Below, piece by piece: positions 37,742-51,500 of a stretch of DNA of 64,000 nucleotides. The notes below the pieces were generated by a model. It worked only from the letters and a program-made list of their open reading frames with translations, searched no databases and was not told the origin of the DNA. The stretch comes from Pyrocephalus nanus (taxonomy: Eukaryota > Chordata > Aves > Passeriformes > Tyrannidae), in assembly GCA_038380795.1 (NCBI GenBank), contig CM076266.1, forward strand, positions 40,880,425 to 40,944,424, given 5' to 3'. The first letter of the stretch is position 1. Every line of letters starts with the position of its first letter. Both the position numbers and the translations under genes were made by a program.

Positions 37742-39285
37742 AATGACTTGAATTCTATAGGGTATTTTCTAGAAGAAGATATTTCTGATTACACTGGCTT
37801 CTAGCTGGAGATCAGTTTTAAATACAGACCTATAGATGAGTTCAGCCTTTGAGGCTTAGGTTTACATTGTTTTCAGAGAAGTATTTAAATCTAAATATTT
37901 AATAAATTATTTTATTTGGTGCTCAAACCTGTCAAATCTAAGTCAGTGGGTGCAGGCTAGCCTAGAGAAAAACTTTAGGACTTTTTTCATCCTCAACTGG
38001 GAGAAAATAATCTAATTTTCCCACAAATCAGGAACTCAACAGTTCCTGGCAAAATGTATGTGTGCTGCACAGTCCTTCTGAGACAGCTTCTGGTGTCTAT
38101 TTTGAAGACTGGAAGAGAGGCAGAACACATAATGTTAAAAGTGTTTGGTTTTGATCTATTTGTTAATGTAACTAAACAGGTTCATCTCTCTTTTTGTTTG
38201 CAGTTTTATATTTAAGAAATTTTTTCTAGATTTCGCTGAGTGGAAATTTCAGAAAAATTGGGAAGCCTTGTTTTTGTACGCTATCCATCCCTGTGATCAT
38301 TTGCTTGTTCCTTCTCTGTTGCTATTAAATGAGTTTGAAGGGAAGAGAGAATTTGTAGGTTCAGAGGCTGTAAAAAATTCATACTTCTGTTGATCATTTT
38401 CTTCTACCTTACTGGAGACAGAATATGGGTGATGACTACTATTTTCACAGAAAAAGTTAACAGTGGGGTGCTTTTTAGAATAATTTATTTATGGAGCAAT
38501 TAATTATCGTTAGTCATATGTTCTAAAAAGAATTCTACTTAGATGCTACCAGTAAAAATCTTTCAAATACTGAGTAGCTTATTGTAAGTACAGAAAATAC
38601 AGGTTGAATAATAGTTACAGGCTAACCAAATTTTTTAACATTTTTTTTAACATAAGATGTTAAATATATATTTTAGTTAAGTGGTAGATCTAAAAGGTTA
38701 AAGCCGTTTTGAGCACATTTGATCAACATTCATTCAGAAACACCAGCAAAAACTCGTAACAACCAGTTGAAAAGAAAATTGGCATTCTGCCATCACTTGC
38801 GGTTCACAAGACAAAGCCAAATTCTTTCAGAAGTACCACAAAGTTAAAGCATTTCAGTTCAGAATCTGTTCTGCTGTCTTAGCTCATCTCTACTAAGAAG
38901 GGAGGTTTTGTGATTCTAAAAACTCCAGTACATTTAAATATTTTTCTTTCCCTCTCCTATCCTTTAACCTGCCTTCTTCCCTACTTGCATTAAGCTTTCC
39001 CAAAGCATCCATAGCTCAGGAAAGAGGCTGAAGAAAGAACACTTGCTCTTTTGCTAGTTCACTCACCAGAAGACCTTTTAACATTAGGGCATGACTGAAT
39101 TAACATGTGTACAAGTTATCTGGCTTCAGTGGACTTGCCCTTGTTTTGGATGGAGGAATTCAGCCCACAGAACAGTCATTATTTTTGCTGATCAAGGAAA
39201 GGTGGAAAAAAAGGAGTCAGATTATCAAAGTTCCCTGTTGTTTCAGGTGCCAGCACCAGTTTTATATCTTACCCCATGCAGTTTT

Positions 39286-39291
39286 AATAAA
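39286..39291 (+). terminator. Distal polyadenylation signal
   Basis: AATAAA in the context TTTTAATAAAGCTGT, followed within about 30-40 nt by TTGTGATCTG. This is a plausible U/GU-rich downstream element and the best-formed signal between the MACC1 stop codon and the long microsatellite. Confidence 0.4.
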
Positions 39292-39814
39292 GCTGTAGAG
39301 AAAATATGAAATAACATTCTCTTGTGATCTGCACTTCAGGGCAGAGATCAACTTGTCCTTCCTTCTTGCAGGTAGTGAAGCCCCCAAAAGGTGCCTTCTT
39401 ACTCTTTTGTTCTACTAGGTAAGGAGAAGATGCATACTAGTTCCTTTTAAAATAGACTTCTTTAAAGGTAAAATGATACATTCAAATATTAAAATAATAA
39501 ATATTAAAAACCACTGCAAACTCCCAGGGAAATTTTTTTATGTTTCCCAGACTGCTTCTGCTTTCATCTTAGACCCTGCTCATAGCAGACTGTGAAGCCT
39601 GAACAGGATTTTGTGGTGTTGCGACACATCACACACCATCTCCCTAGTTAAAACCTCAAAGAAATACATTTTGTGCTCCCTCAGAGCTGAAATACAGGCA
39701 GACATCACAGATCAAATCTTTCTGCTTCTCTATGTTTTCTCACCAGCTGATTTCCATACATCCCAGCAGGCCATGTTCCCCTGCTTAAAGCAGTGCTAAG
39801 TCACTTTTTTTAAG

Positions 39815-40268
<454 letters not shown>

Positions 40269-40274
40269 TTTTTT

Positions 40275-40365
40275 TTGGTTTTTGTTTGTTTGTTTGTTTT
40301 TTTTGTTTTGTTATTGTTTGTTTTGGTTTGGGTAGCTTTTGTTTTGTTTTGTTGTTTTTTTTGTT
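40275..40365. repeat. TTTG/TTTTG-rich tract next to the CTTT repeat
   Basis: Runs of GTTT and TTTTG units immediately following the CTTT microsatellite, giving a combined low-complexity block of about 550 bp on which the + strand has almost no A. Confidence 0.85.
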
Positions 40366-43189
40366 AAGCTGTCTGCAACAGCTAAGCAGCACAGCTTAGA
40401 TCTGTTTCTGAATTAGTTCACTCCTGTATTTTCCTATTATTAATACAAGTCAAAATAGGGAGAAAAATTACCAGAAGCATTAATTCCTCATTGTACGAGT
40501 CTACCAAACCCCAAATATGACGGACAAGCTGCCGAAAGTCTTTGAGGCTGAAGGACAATCCACCCAGAGAAGGAAGTCAGGTATCAGGGACTTGGGAAGA
40601 GAAGTGTTTAGGGACCAGGGGCTGCTGCCTGTGACACTCATGGCCAGTCCCTTTCATTGCTCCGAAACAAAGTTGTATCTGTCTTGAACAAGAGTTGAAT
40701 TTGGCCCAGTGAATTTAGCAAATATTGACTCAGTGAGTCAGTGTTCTTCTTAGCTTGCAGAATTATGCAACTAGATCTCCAAGTACGTTTCTTTAAAAGG
40801 AAATTTATACCCGGCTGTAGTTGTGCCATATTTCAGGGTCTTTGCTAGTTTGGGTTGCTAATTGCGCTCCTGTTTTTGCTTTGAGCTTCTGCTCATATGA
40901 ATGAAATGTGCACTCGTGCAATATTCTGTTTACTTTAGCAGCCCACAGTGGATATATTAAAAAAAAAAAAAAGCATTAAACCCCCATATTTTATTTAGTG
41001 GTCTAGTATTCAAAACCACAAAATGCCAGCAGAGAGTGGAAGCAGCTGCACTCAGCAGCAACACACAGCTAGAAGCACATGGCTTAGGTAAACACACTCT
41101 GTTCTTGACCTTTTCTCCTTTCCTCCCACCCTGTCAAGAGGGAACAGCTTTCCCATGGGTCTGCACACATACTTTCTTGGGTTTCTTCAAAGTGAGATGA
41201 GATTAACAACTACTCAGGAGGAGACAAGGAAAAATACCAGCCGCTGGTCTTTGCCTTAAATGACCCTCTGTTTCCAAGTTTCCATATTTCTTTGTGTAGA
41301 AAAAAGCTGTGTCAGCTAGTTCCATTTCTCTTTGAATGTGTAGGCAGAAAAAAACCTCCACCTTTCACCACCCTTTTATCCTCTGAATAGGTGTTAAGTA
41401 AATGAGCAAATTAAAAAGTTGTGAGTGCATCCATTGCTTTACAATTCCATCTACCCGTGAAAGTTGGAAAAATGGTTCCCTTGGGTGAGTCTGCTCCTGA
41501 CTGGGACAGACACCTTCCACAGTGGGCAGTAGCAAGGAAGGCGTAGCTGTCTCTCATACTAGAAATGCTGGTTTTCAATGAAGTTGGAAGCCATTCCTAT
41601 TACAGTAAAGAGGCATCTGAGCTCCATGCCATTTAATGACACATATTTCTGAATTAATAATAGTCAAGATTAGAGAGAAAAGACAAATTATTTCTTCCCT
41701 CAGAAGTTCCAGTCTTCCAGTTGGCTCTGGGCAAGGGTTGAATTCCTTAGGTTTCACTTGTTTCTTTTGGAAAGCAGAGGTTTAGAAAAGGAAAAGAAAG
41801 TTTCTTTTAAAGTGTAAGTAAAAGGCAACTCCCGAAACCAGCCTCCAGGCAGTAGTCTGGATGCCAAGACTGAGCTGCATGTTATGGGGCCTTCTTTGTG
41901 AAATTGTCCAGGGAAGAAAAGGGGAGGAGGCATCAGCCATCCTTCCTACTGAGAGCAGAAAAACGTGCAAGTGTTTATAAAGCAATGTTTTTGTGAAAAA
42001 GACTGATTTTTCACAAATTCTTCCTGTAAACCTAAGCTCTGTGGAAAACAAACATTAAGCAGCTCCAAAGAAGCAGCTTAATTTTGTTGTTTTGAGCAGA
42101 CTCTGACAACCTACTCTGGACTCAGTAAGTGATCCAGCTGACAATGACCTACTGAATAATAAAGGCAATTGTTTAGAACTGCAGATGGCAATGCTGTGTT
42201 CCCAGCTAAACCCAGTGATCCTGCTTTTTCATCATCTAGTCGCTTGTTCGACTATGGACAGCCGTACCAAATAGGAATATAAAGCTATGCTGTTTTGTTG
42301 TGTTTGTGTCGTAGATACGAAGATTGCTTATGAAAAGACAATGAAATCCCACTGCCCTCAGGAATAGAATGTAGCAAATGGTATTCTGCACATTAGTGTG
42401 AGATCAACCATTAAATTCTCTGTCAAGGTCCTAGAACAATTGTAGATATGTAAAACAAATGTTAGTCTAGTGTGGGTGATAATCACTGTTCTTGGTAGTT
42501 CTGCTGTCAATAAGTTTCTACAGACACCATGGGATATTCAAATAACCTGTGATTATTGTTAGTACAGAAAGTGACATATTCAGTTTCTTGACAATGTGTA
42601 TATATATAATTATCTATTTTTTTTAGCTTACAGTATATATTTTTAAAAAAAATAAAAAAAAAATTGAATTGTCCACTGGAATCGTTAATGAATTTTAATT
42701 TGCTTTTGTAAGACTAAGAAGAAAAGAGGAAGTTGACCATGGGGGGGGGAATTGTGATTCTGTAAATACCAGGAAATCAGCAGTATCTTTGTACACATTT
42801 CATTTAAAAATCCTGTGCATTAAAAAGTTGAATGTACACTCCTTTTAGCATGTTCATAACCAAAAGTAATTTGGTTATATTGCCTCCAAAACCAGAATGA
42901 GTTCATTCATGAGAAGAGGGCAGTCTGTGGATCTTGCTGAGGAAGCCAGGCCTTCTCACAAAAATATGCTCTCAAATTTTCTTTTTTTTGTGAAGGTAAG
43001 TTCAAAAGGACAAATCCTCATTTGAAAAGGCCAGTTGAGACTAACACAAGCTTCTGAACCTTCAGGAGAAAGAAATAATAGTGCTGTTTGGCTTTTAATT
43101 GAATGTTTATTTCAGTTTTCTCAAATCAAATTGTTACTTACTGTAACTGGTCCTTTCTGTATAAATTGGGTAGGAATACGGTCTATATC

Positions 43190-43219
43190 TTAAATCCTAA
43201 ATCTATGGTTAGGATTTAA
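43190..43219. repeat. Inverted repeat with 10-bp arms
   Basis: The arms TTAAATCCTA and TAGGATTTAA are separated by 10 nt. AT-rich and of no known role. Confidence 0.6.
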
Positions 43220-44236
43220 ATTTAAAACTAGATAGCAGGAGTTATGATATGAACTGGAAGGTTAATTTGCATATCCATTCTAAATCCCAGGTTTTAAAAT
43301 GTAAATGAAGTGGCCTGCCAGGAATAGGGATGGCAGCACAATAGTCCCAGGAGAGCAGACAATGATGAAGTGCATCCAGCTTCACTCGACAACATCAGAG
43401 CTTTAAACATTACATTTGTATTAAAGTCAGAACAAGATCTAAAATACATCCTTGTCAAATACAATACCCTGAGAACAATAGAAATCAGGAGTGACAGGGA
43501 GGAAGTGAATAAGCAACTGACTTCACAGTCTGTCTCATAACAATGAAGTTATCAGGCAATGGGTTTAAAAATAAACAAAAGTACCTTTTCACACAGTGAG
43601 GAATTGGCGAATATGCTGTTACAGGATATTTTCAAAGACAAAAGCATACATAGGTGCAAAAGAAAACCAGTCAAATTTATGGAAGAAACATGCCTTGTGG
43701 ATGTGGTGGTTTGTCTATAGTCACTGGGCCCATATAACACAGAATTGAATACTGAAAATGTGGCAAGGAGAAATATGATCCTGCACTCACTTTGTTTCTC
43801 ACCATCTCCTCTGGAGACTGTGAGTATAAAGTGGGCAGGTGCCTGCTCTCACCCAGCCCTCCAAGCACGCTTACAAACACGAGACTCACACAGTCCTTAC
43901 ACACCCTGGCAAGCTCCTTTCTAGCATTTGCCTGCCCTCTGCTACATCCTGGGCAATACTTCCTCAATTTATTCAGCGACAAACATTGCCCCACTCCTGC
44001 TTTGTGGCCTCAAACTCCAAGAGCAGTTGATTGGACTGAGCCATGATCCTCTGACCCGCTGCCTCTGGCAACGGGTTTGTGGATGGGGGAGCAGGATCCT
44101 CAACCTTAGGCAGGGACACATCAGCCTAGCCAGAGTCCTCAGAGCTGGCCTTGCCCCATGACCTTCCTTCTTTCTCAGGATCCAGCATAGTCCTATTTTA
44201 TGCATCCAAGGGAAAAAAACACAGAGGAGAAAGGAT

Positions 44237-44255
44237 GGGGGGTGGGGTGGGGTGG
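44237..44255 (+). repeat. G-run cluster (possible G-quadruplex)
   Basis: Runs of six, four, four and two G separated by single T. It can form a two-layer quadruplex, or a three-layer one if the six-G run is split. Downstream intergenic sequence. Confidence 0.6.
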
Positions 44256-44998
44256 AAAGAAGTGGTAGATTTTAAATAAAATCTGAGACAAGAAAGCTCA
44301 TTTCTTAATTCTACTTACAAGCAGGAAAAGTTATTATTAGAGTCTGAAACCATTTCGTATAATACCATCCTTTATTCTTCATACAAAAGCCTTTATTGCT
44401 CTTAATAATGGAATTTAAAAAAACCAAACAGCTAATGGATGATTTAGTAATGCTTCTATAAAACTAATTGTGTGTAACCGAAAAGCTCTCCCTGGGGTCC
44501 CATTTGCAGAAGGGTTAAATAGGATTATCAAATCTAAAAAAATAGATGAAAAAATCCCAAAGCTCTGAAGCCCCAGAAAGGAGGAGTTGGGACATTTTGT
44601 TGAATAAATTACAGACCTCAGTCATTAATGCCAGGGGATTATCTCATAGAAACAGAAATCTGAATTGCCTGCATATGCCTGTAAGCATCGTTAAAGGCTT
44701 TAGGTCAGAGGCTCCCTTTTCATACATCCAAACAGATCCTTTTACCTGGAGGCCTCCAGCCAGCAAGATGACTTCAGTGGCAGGCCATTTACCCTTCATT
44801 TCAGGGTATCAAACATATCAAACTACCGCAGAAAAGCCAAACCGACCTTATTCTTTCCTCATTTTTATTTGCCTATAAAAGGCCTATACTGCTCCATAAA
44901 GCAAAAATGATGGTGCAGCTGAGATGGGGAGAATGAAAGTGAACAGTGCAGATTTGTGTGGAGGCTGTCTGGTGCCCATTTCCCACTGCAGGTGCTGG

Positions 44999-45040
44999 TT
45001 CACATCAGGAAGAGTTCACATCAGGAAGAGTTCACATCAG
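44999..45040. repeat. 16-bp tandem repeat, 2.6 copies
   Basis: The unit TTCACATCAGGAAGAG is repeated twice exactly, then the first 10 bases again. The copies are identical, so the duplication is recent or conserved. Confidence 0.9.
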
Positions 45041-48000
45041 TGCTTCAGAGGCACAGAACTCTTTGCAATCCATGCTACAAGCCTATCTTCCCAGCCTTTC
45101 TCATCCCTTCAAATCTTGGCCCTCGCCCCAAAGGTGTCCTCTCCTCAACATAGATGGCAGTCAGTCAGTATAGACTCCTACTCCACCTCACAACTCAGCT
45201 GCTCTCCCTCGCCCACTGCTCTGAGTTCTGGGAAATGAAACACCCATTTCCTCATACCCCCAACCCTCTGTACTTTCTTCTTCCCCCAAAGCTCCTCCTA
45301 AGCTGGACAAACATCTCCAACAGCCTTAGCTCCCCAGGCTTTCTACCGCCTGCAGTGCACCTCTGTGGAATTCTCTCCAGCTCATGACTGCCCCATGCCC
45401 ACCACCTCATAGCCCTGCAGGTCCCTGCTAGGTTTTTACAAACCTTGCTGTTACCTGTTGCTGGACCCCTGGTAAGTCAATGCAACATTGTCCTGTCAGA
45501 GCCACAGCCCTTTGTTTGGCTCTGTGCCCAGGAATAGACTCCAAGATCCAGCCCCTGATAAGGTTGAAAACAACGTGGACATAGGCTGCCTCAGCCAAAA
45601 AAATCTACCCACACATAACTCTGAAGGCAGGAGAGTTGAGTATATCCCAACAAAAATCAAGAGAAAACGCAGAAATGTGATAGTCCTGTCCATTAATAGA
45701 AGTCAAAGATGAAGAAGTCAAAGATGAATTTTGACCCTAAAGACACCTTCTCACAGGTTTCTGATTTCTGGCTATTTCTAGCTATTTTTAATAAATTAAG
45801 CCAAGAAATTTTGGAGCAACACAGTAGTTAAGGCCAGTCTCCTGTTTTAAACAATGTCTTTAACCTGAGACAGCTTTGGTCCTTTTGAAAGACTTCTTAC
45901 AAGTAGGATTTTACTTTGGAGATTGAGTTGCATAAAGGTAAGCATTGCTGGCACAGAAACTCAGAGTGTTAAGAGTCTAAGAACAACGTTGATGGACTAT
46001 TACATTCCTATGGAAATTTGTGTCAGGTCAGTTCACTAGACAAGGAAAATATACCAAAACACAGGATGTGGAAGACACAGTAATTAAAACCACTACAAGA
46101 TATTAGCAGCCAATAAACACATTTCAAGCCTTCTTTAGTTTATTTTTCTCTAATGTAAAGTATGTCTGGAGAGGAGAGGAAAGTAAAAGAGGAGAGGGAG
46201 GAAAAAGAGAGGTTATTTTAACTTGGATGATTTTTATTATCATTTATTTGTACTACAACAGTGACTGGTTCTGAAGATCTATTGTGCTCTGAATTCCAGT
46301 AATGGATAGTGAGAAAAAACACAAGAAGCAAAGTGAAGCTAGAAAAGCCTTTTTTCAAGGTCACTCAAAGGCTATGTCCAGGATTTTTCTAAACTCTTGT
46401 TCAGGCCTTATCCATTGAGCATTGCTTTCTTCACAGTTATCTGGATTATCCCAAAGCTGCATATTAAGCAATACTGGTGTTTTGGCTGCAGCAAGGTTCA
46501 CAGGTTCTTCCAGAAGGATTTACAGGCTATGCAAAGTGTGGCTGTTTTCTGTCATATAACCAGACACATATTCATCACCTATCCAAACTGCGGGCATCCT
46601 CTACACATGGGATCTACGCATCTCACTGCACTGGAGAAAGTACACTGCACCTGACTGGTGGTGCCACACCATATACAGATGTGGGATTAACCTTTAGGAG
46701 AGTGGAGCTAGCCTGAATTGCAACTGCAGGCCTTAAAGTGTGATGAGCTATAAGATTACCTACCTAAGAGACATTTTTATTCATATAACAGCGGACCCCT
46801 AAGACAGGATCTTTTCGTAGAAACCGTGACTGCTTTAATTCTTTTATTTCAGCCTTTGCAATGTTAAGTGTGGCCAGTAAAAATAAATCTGGGAAACATC
46901 TTTAGCAGACAAAGATACTAATAGAGGAGTCCCCCTCTCTCTGTGTAATAGCCAACTGCAAGTAACATCCGAGACACTGTAACACCAAATCAGCAAGTTT
47001 GTCTTGAGAAAAGACAACATTTAAAATAATCCAAGAGTTTTTTCCATGCAATGGCAAGTACATCTCCAGAATGGACAGCAGTGAGATTTTTGACCACTCT
47101 TAATTATTTCATATTTCACCATTCCCTAAAATGAACAGCTTTCTTGTAGCTGTATTATTTCAGATGAGCTCTCTTCAGCAGACTGATTCTTTCAAAACAG
47201 ATATCACTGACTGTAGGCAAATAGCATTCCAGTCTATATAATCTAAATGAGAACCTGAACACACCCACAAGTCTCCAAATAAAGTACTGGCTTTGCATTA
47301 CTTTTTTCCCTCAAGTCCAATTATTTTTGTCCTCAGGGATACCCATTAACTTAGAATAGTGCTACTAGGTCTCTCTTTTTCTGACTATGATAGAAGGAAC
47401 TCATTAAAAGATGTTTATAAGCTGAGGATGTTCTGGCCCTTCATTATGTGCAGCAATAATAGTTTTCACTGTACCTATTAAAATATCTTAGCTATATAGC
47501 CACAGTCACCTGTATTCTGATTATTTTATGTCACCAAACATTACACTTTTAGGACTTGCAATTTCTGATAAATTCTTGCAAATTCTGATAAATTACCCCT
47601 CCAAAAAACACACTGTTCCCCTGTACTTAGCTGTACAAAATGGCCTATACCATGAATCATCAGGTACTTAAAATTCTACTTTTTATCTCCCCCCTCACCC
47701 CCCCCCCTCCTTTCCTGTGCATCACAAGGATGTAGCATTTGGTATACAGCAGAAAGAAACATTTTTATGGGAGGTACTTACTGAAATACTGGCAGCACAT
47801 GACTAAGATTATAGTGGGCACAGAAGTGTTTACACAAATGCTAAGAGGAAGCCAGCACAGTACAGAGTAACAGGCAGAGAAGTAATTGCTGAGGTTAGTT
47901 AGAGAGTTCCTGTATGATGTTATTAGTTATGGCCGACCAAAATTTTGCAAAACAACATGACTTAAAAGGAAATAAACACTGATGTCAGCCATTGTTTCAA

Positions 48001-48424
48001 GTCACAGACTAATAAAACCCAGAGAGATTCTTCATCAATCTGGAGTTATTTCTCTCTTCTGTGCTTCATTTAGTGAAGAAGCCTCACGGTTTCCCTACAT
48101 GAATGCAATAATAGAAAAATATTGATTCCTTTTTCTACCCTTGTTTGGTTCAGAGTTCTAGAAAATATTCCTCTATAGCCAGTACTCTCCTCAGAAAAAT
48201 CAATAATTTCTGAGCAGAATACAGTCTAGCTTTCATAGTTTTGCCTGTATGCCTATTTGTTAGCTTAATTCATGTAGCAGAGGATCATAGGAAAGTTTAA
48301 AAGTTTTAAGCACCTACAGAAATTAAAGCATTATGACATTCAACGGGCATTAATGGGATTAATGTGTCACTCAAAGTCTAAGTCTTCGAAATTCTATCAA
48401 TTTTTTGTTGTCATTGTTCTGATG

Positions 48425-48515
48425 ATTAGGTGATTTTATTGTTTGTTTGCTTGGTTGGTTTGTTGGTTTTTGGCTTTTGGCTGGTTGGCTTGGTTGGTTT
48501 TGTTTTGTTTACAGA
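48425..48515. repeat. TTGG/TTTG low-complexity tract
   Basis: Irregular TTGG, TTTG and TTTTG units on the + strand. Same composition as the tract at 476-540. Confidence 0.75.
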
Positions 48516-51500
48516 CTGGTTTACTTTCCTCCCTTTCACTATCATATTAACATCAAGAGTCATTAAGATTACTTTGAAAGCAACATGCAATAACCCTGTC
48601 TTTGTCTTCCATTACTCTTCTGTTACATCTGCATCTCCTTCTACCTCTTTGACACATCTTGGATATTGATGTAAACAGTGAAAAAGCCATACTGTGGAGA
48701 TTTGTAGTCTGATGCTGACAGGACACAGCTGAAGGTCAGGAGATAATTTACACCAGTGTATTTAAAGGCTTTTATTACTGTGCTATTTGTAGTAACTGAT
48801 CCAGAAACAGGCAGCATCAGTATTGTTATGCTAAGCATTGCATGAAGTCAGAGCAAAATGCAGTTTTCGGGATCTCCTTGAAGTAACCACAGAATTCAAC
48901 TGTAAAGGGCACAGAGATGCTTTTCATCTATGCTGAAAGGTCACAGATGTCCACTAATTTACAGCTGTCATAGTCCCTTTGATCATGACTGTTTTAATAC
49001 CATTAGCCATCTGATTCTACAACAGCAGTTTGAGAACCATGGAAATACATGAATATTCATGATTGTCTGCACCAGATAAGTGAAGGTGATTGACATGAAA
49101 TAAGGAACTGAAACTCCTGTGTTCTAGCCCGAGCCAAGGCACCAAGCTATTTCTTACATTGGCTCCTCCTGAGATGTTGAACAAACAGTAGTCAATATTT
49201 TCCTGAGTCAAGGCCTTATTTTGAGCCCTATCAGTGTGTCTGCTCCCATTGCTCAATTGTCAGAGCTCACATAACTGGCAGTATAAATTATCAGGATTGC
49301 CAAATTCAAGCTGGTTCCAGAGCTGCCTACTTCGCCAAGAGCTGTGGGTTACTTCTGGGGGAGATCTGAAGTCCAAACATGCATCTTACATCTTGCCAGA
49401 AGTTGAATCTTCTATTAGAAAAAACTTCTTTCAAACAACTGTGGTAGCAGATCTTTAACTGGTCCATGCAGCAGGAATAGTGTTCTCACTTTACAGATCC
49501 TCTGGAGGGACCCAGGGTGCTCCAGCACTGTTACATAAGGAATGCTTTCCTGCTGTTTACTTATCATGAAGTTGCACTTCATTTAAGGCAATTCAAGGTC
49601 AAATTCAAATGAAAGCACACATTCATGTAACTCCAGAGTAGACAACACAGTTATATTTACTCATAAAAGATGGCTGCAAATTTGAAAAAACCCCGAACAA
49701 CTCCAAACTAAAAAAGACCAAATCTAGTGTGCCTAACAGACTTAAGAAGTCAGAAATGTCATTCTTTCTATACCCCTTATAAACCTGGCCTGCTTTCACA
49801 TCTTACCAAAGTGCTGTGAGCCCCAAATCCCTACTGTTAGACAATCCCTATTGTTAGACAGATCTCACAAGTGAGCACCCTGTGTCAGTGGGGCATGTTG
49901 ACTTTTACCACCAGTCTCCTCTTCAATGCCTTTCAAGGGATTTGGATAGATTTAACTTTACTCTTTAAAACTCAAGATTTCCAGCTGACCAGCTAAATGA
50001 GTCATTGCTCCTTAAAGGGATAAATGGCTTTTTTCTCCTTTGCAATTCTCTGACGAATATCTGAAATTTGCTAGCCTGAAAGAAAACCAATTCCTTGTTT
50101 TCCTAAATTAGGTTTCTACTGATTCAATGAGTTGAACTGGCTTTTCATTGTCAGAGCACAGCTTAGCTGTCTTGTGAAATCCCACCTAGAATTTGTTTCT
50201 TGACCAGAGATGTCTTGCCATTCTGAATTAAAATAAGCATGGTGTTATTTTCTTGGGGAAAATGACAATAGAAAAGAGAACAAGAAAAGGGGCTAGGATG
50301 ATCAACATTCTTTCTTTTAAGGATGACACAAGACATGCTAGTATAAGTGTTGTAGCATGTAATGATAAGCGCTCAGCTGGAAAACCTTGACTTGGCTGCC
50401 TAGAGATGAGCACCCTGCCACCATTTCTGGGTTTAAAGCAGCAGTTGTTGAGACACAACAGAAGAAGCAATATTTCACCAAGCGTCTCATCATCATAGAA
50501 CACAAAATGAGCACACGGAATTGGGAAGGGTAAGGAAGGAGAAACAGCCCCTCTAGAATAGCACCATATATCTGTGGGTGATTCATTCAACATCAGAGGC
50601 TATCTTCAAAATTTTCCACTTAAACTTTTTGGCTATAAAACAGACATACAACTCACATGAATATTAATTATAGGCCAGATGCACAGCATCTCTGTGTATT
50701 AATCCAGCATCACTGATTTAAGCACACACTAAGTGAGGCTTGGATCCAAAGTTTTTTAATTGGCAATAAATATTATAAATTATATAATATCACACAAACA
50801 CACACAATTTTTAAAATATTTTTAAAGTCCTATTGCAAGTCTTCTTCAATTACAACAGTGACAGAAAAAAGCTAATCACCCTTTTTGCTATCCAAACAAG
50901 AAGCAGGCTCTGCAGCTCTCTGGGAGATATGTTGTTTGCAGTTGGAATTTTACTACAAAACCCAGCAGGTATTTGGAGACACTTGATAAATGGCCTGATG
51001 GTTTTGCTAGTCTGCTGTTATGTGGTTAGCTTCTTCTAGGACACATACACGTATGAGACAGCCTAGGTAACTAGCTGTAAAATGTCCATTTGATGTCAGC
51101 GGCAGAATGATAAGAGCAAGGTAAACTGGATAAGGTTTAAAAGCAATGCCCCAAAGGTCAAAGCACACTAATTATTTTTCAGTAACCTTCTATTTGCCTG
51201 ACCATGAACACTTTTCTTTCTAAAATATTCACTGTTCATAACCTTCAAGTTCTGGGATCTTTTTCACTCCTTTTATGTTTATTTGCAAAAGTAGCTAAAA
51301 ATATATCTAAAATAGTAAAAAAAAAAAAAATAAAAATTGGTGTTTACATGACTGCATGAAGTATAGATTACGGTTCTCATGAAAGATAAAATAAAGTCTA
51401 GGATGGAGTCTGAGCAAAAAATGATGGCACCGCTTGTGCTCTCCACACCTGGGCCTGAAACTGTGTCCTTCGCACACAGCTGTCTTACACCTTGTGTGCT

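Larger units (their letters stand above)
37531..39310 (+). other. MACC1: Probable MACC1 3' UTR
   Basis: Non-coding sequence after the stop codon, AT-rich, with several AATAAA signals. The proximal ones are at 37696-37701 and 37736-37741, another is at 37901-37906, and a well-placed distal one is at 39286-39291. The end shown assumes use of the distal signal. Transcript evidence would be needed to fix it. Confidence 0.5.

Noticed and set aside
43792..45387. Cluster of overlapping frames on both strands
   Set aside because: C-rich DNA with few stops. The translations are unlike any family and overlap in several frames without consistent coding signal.
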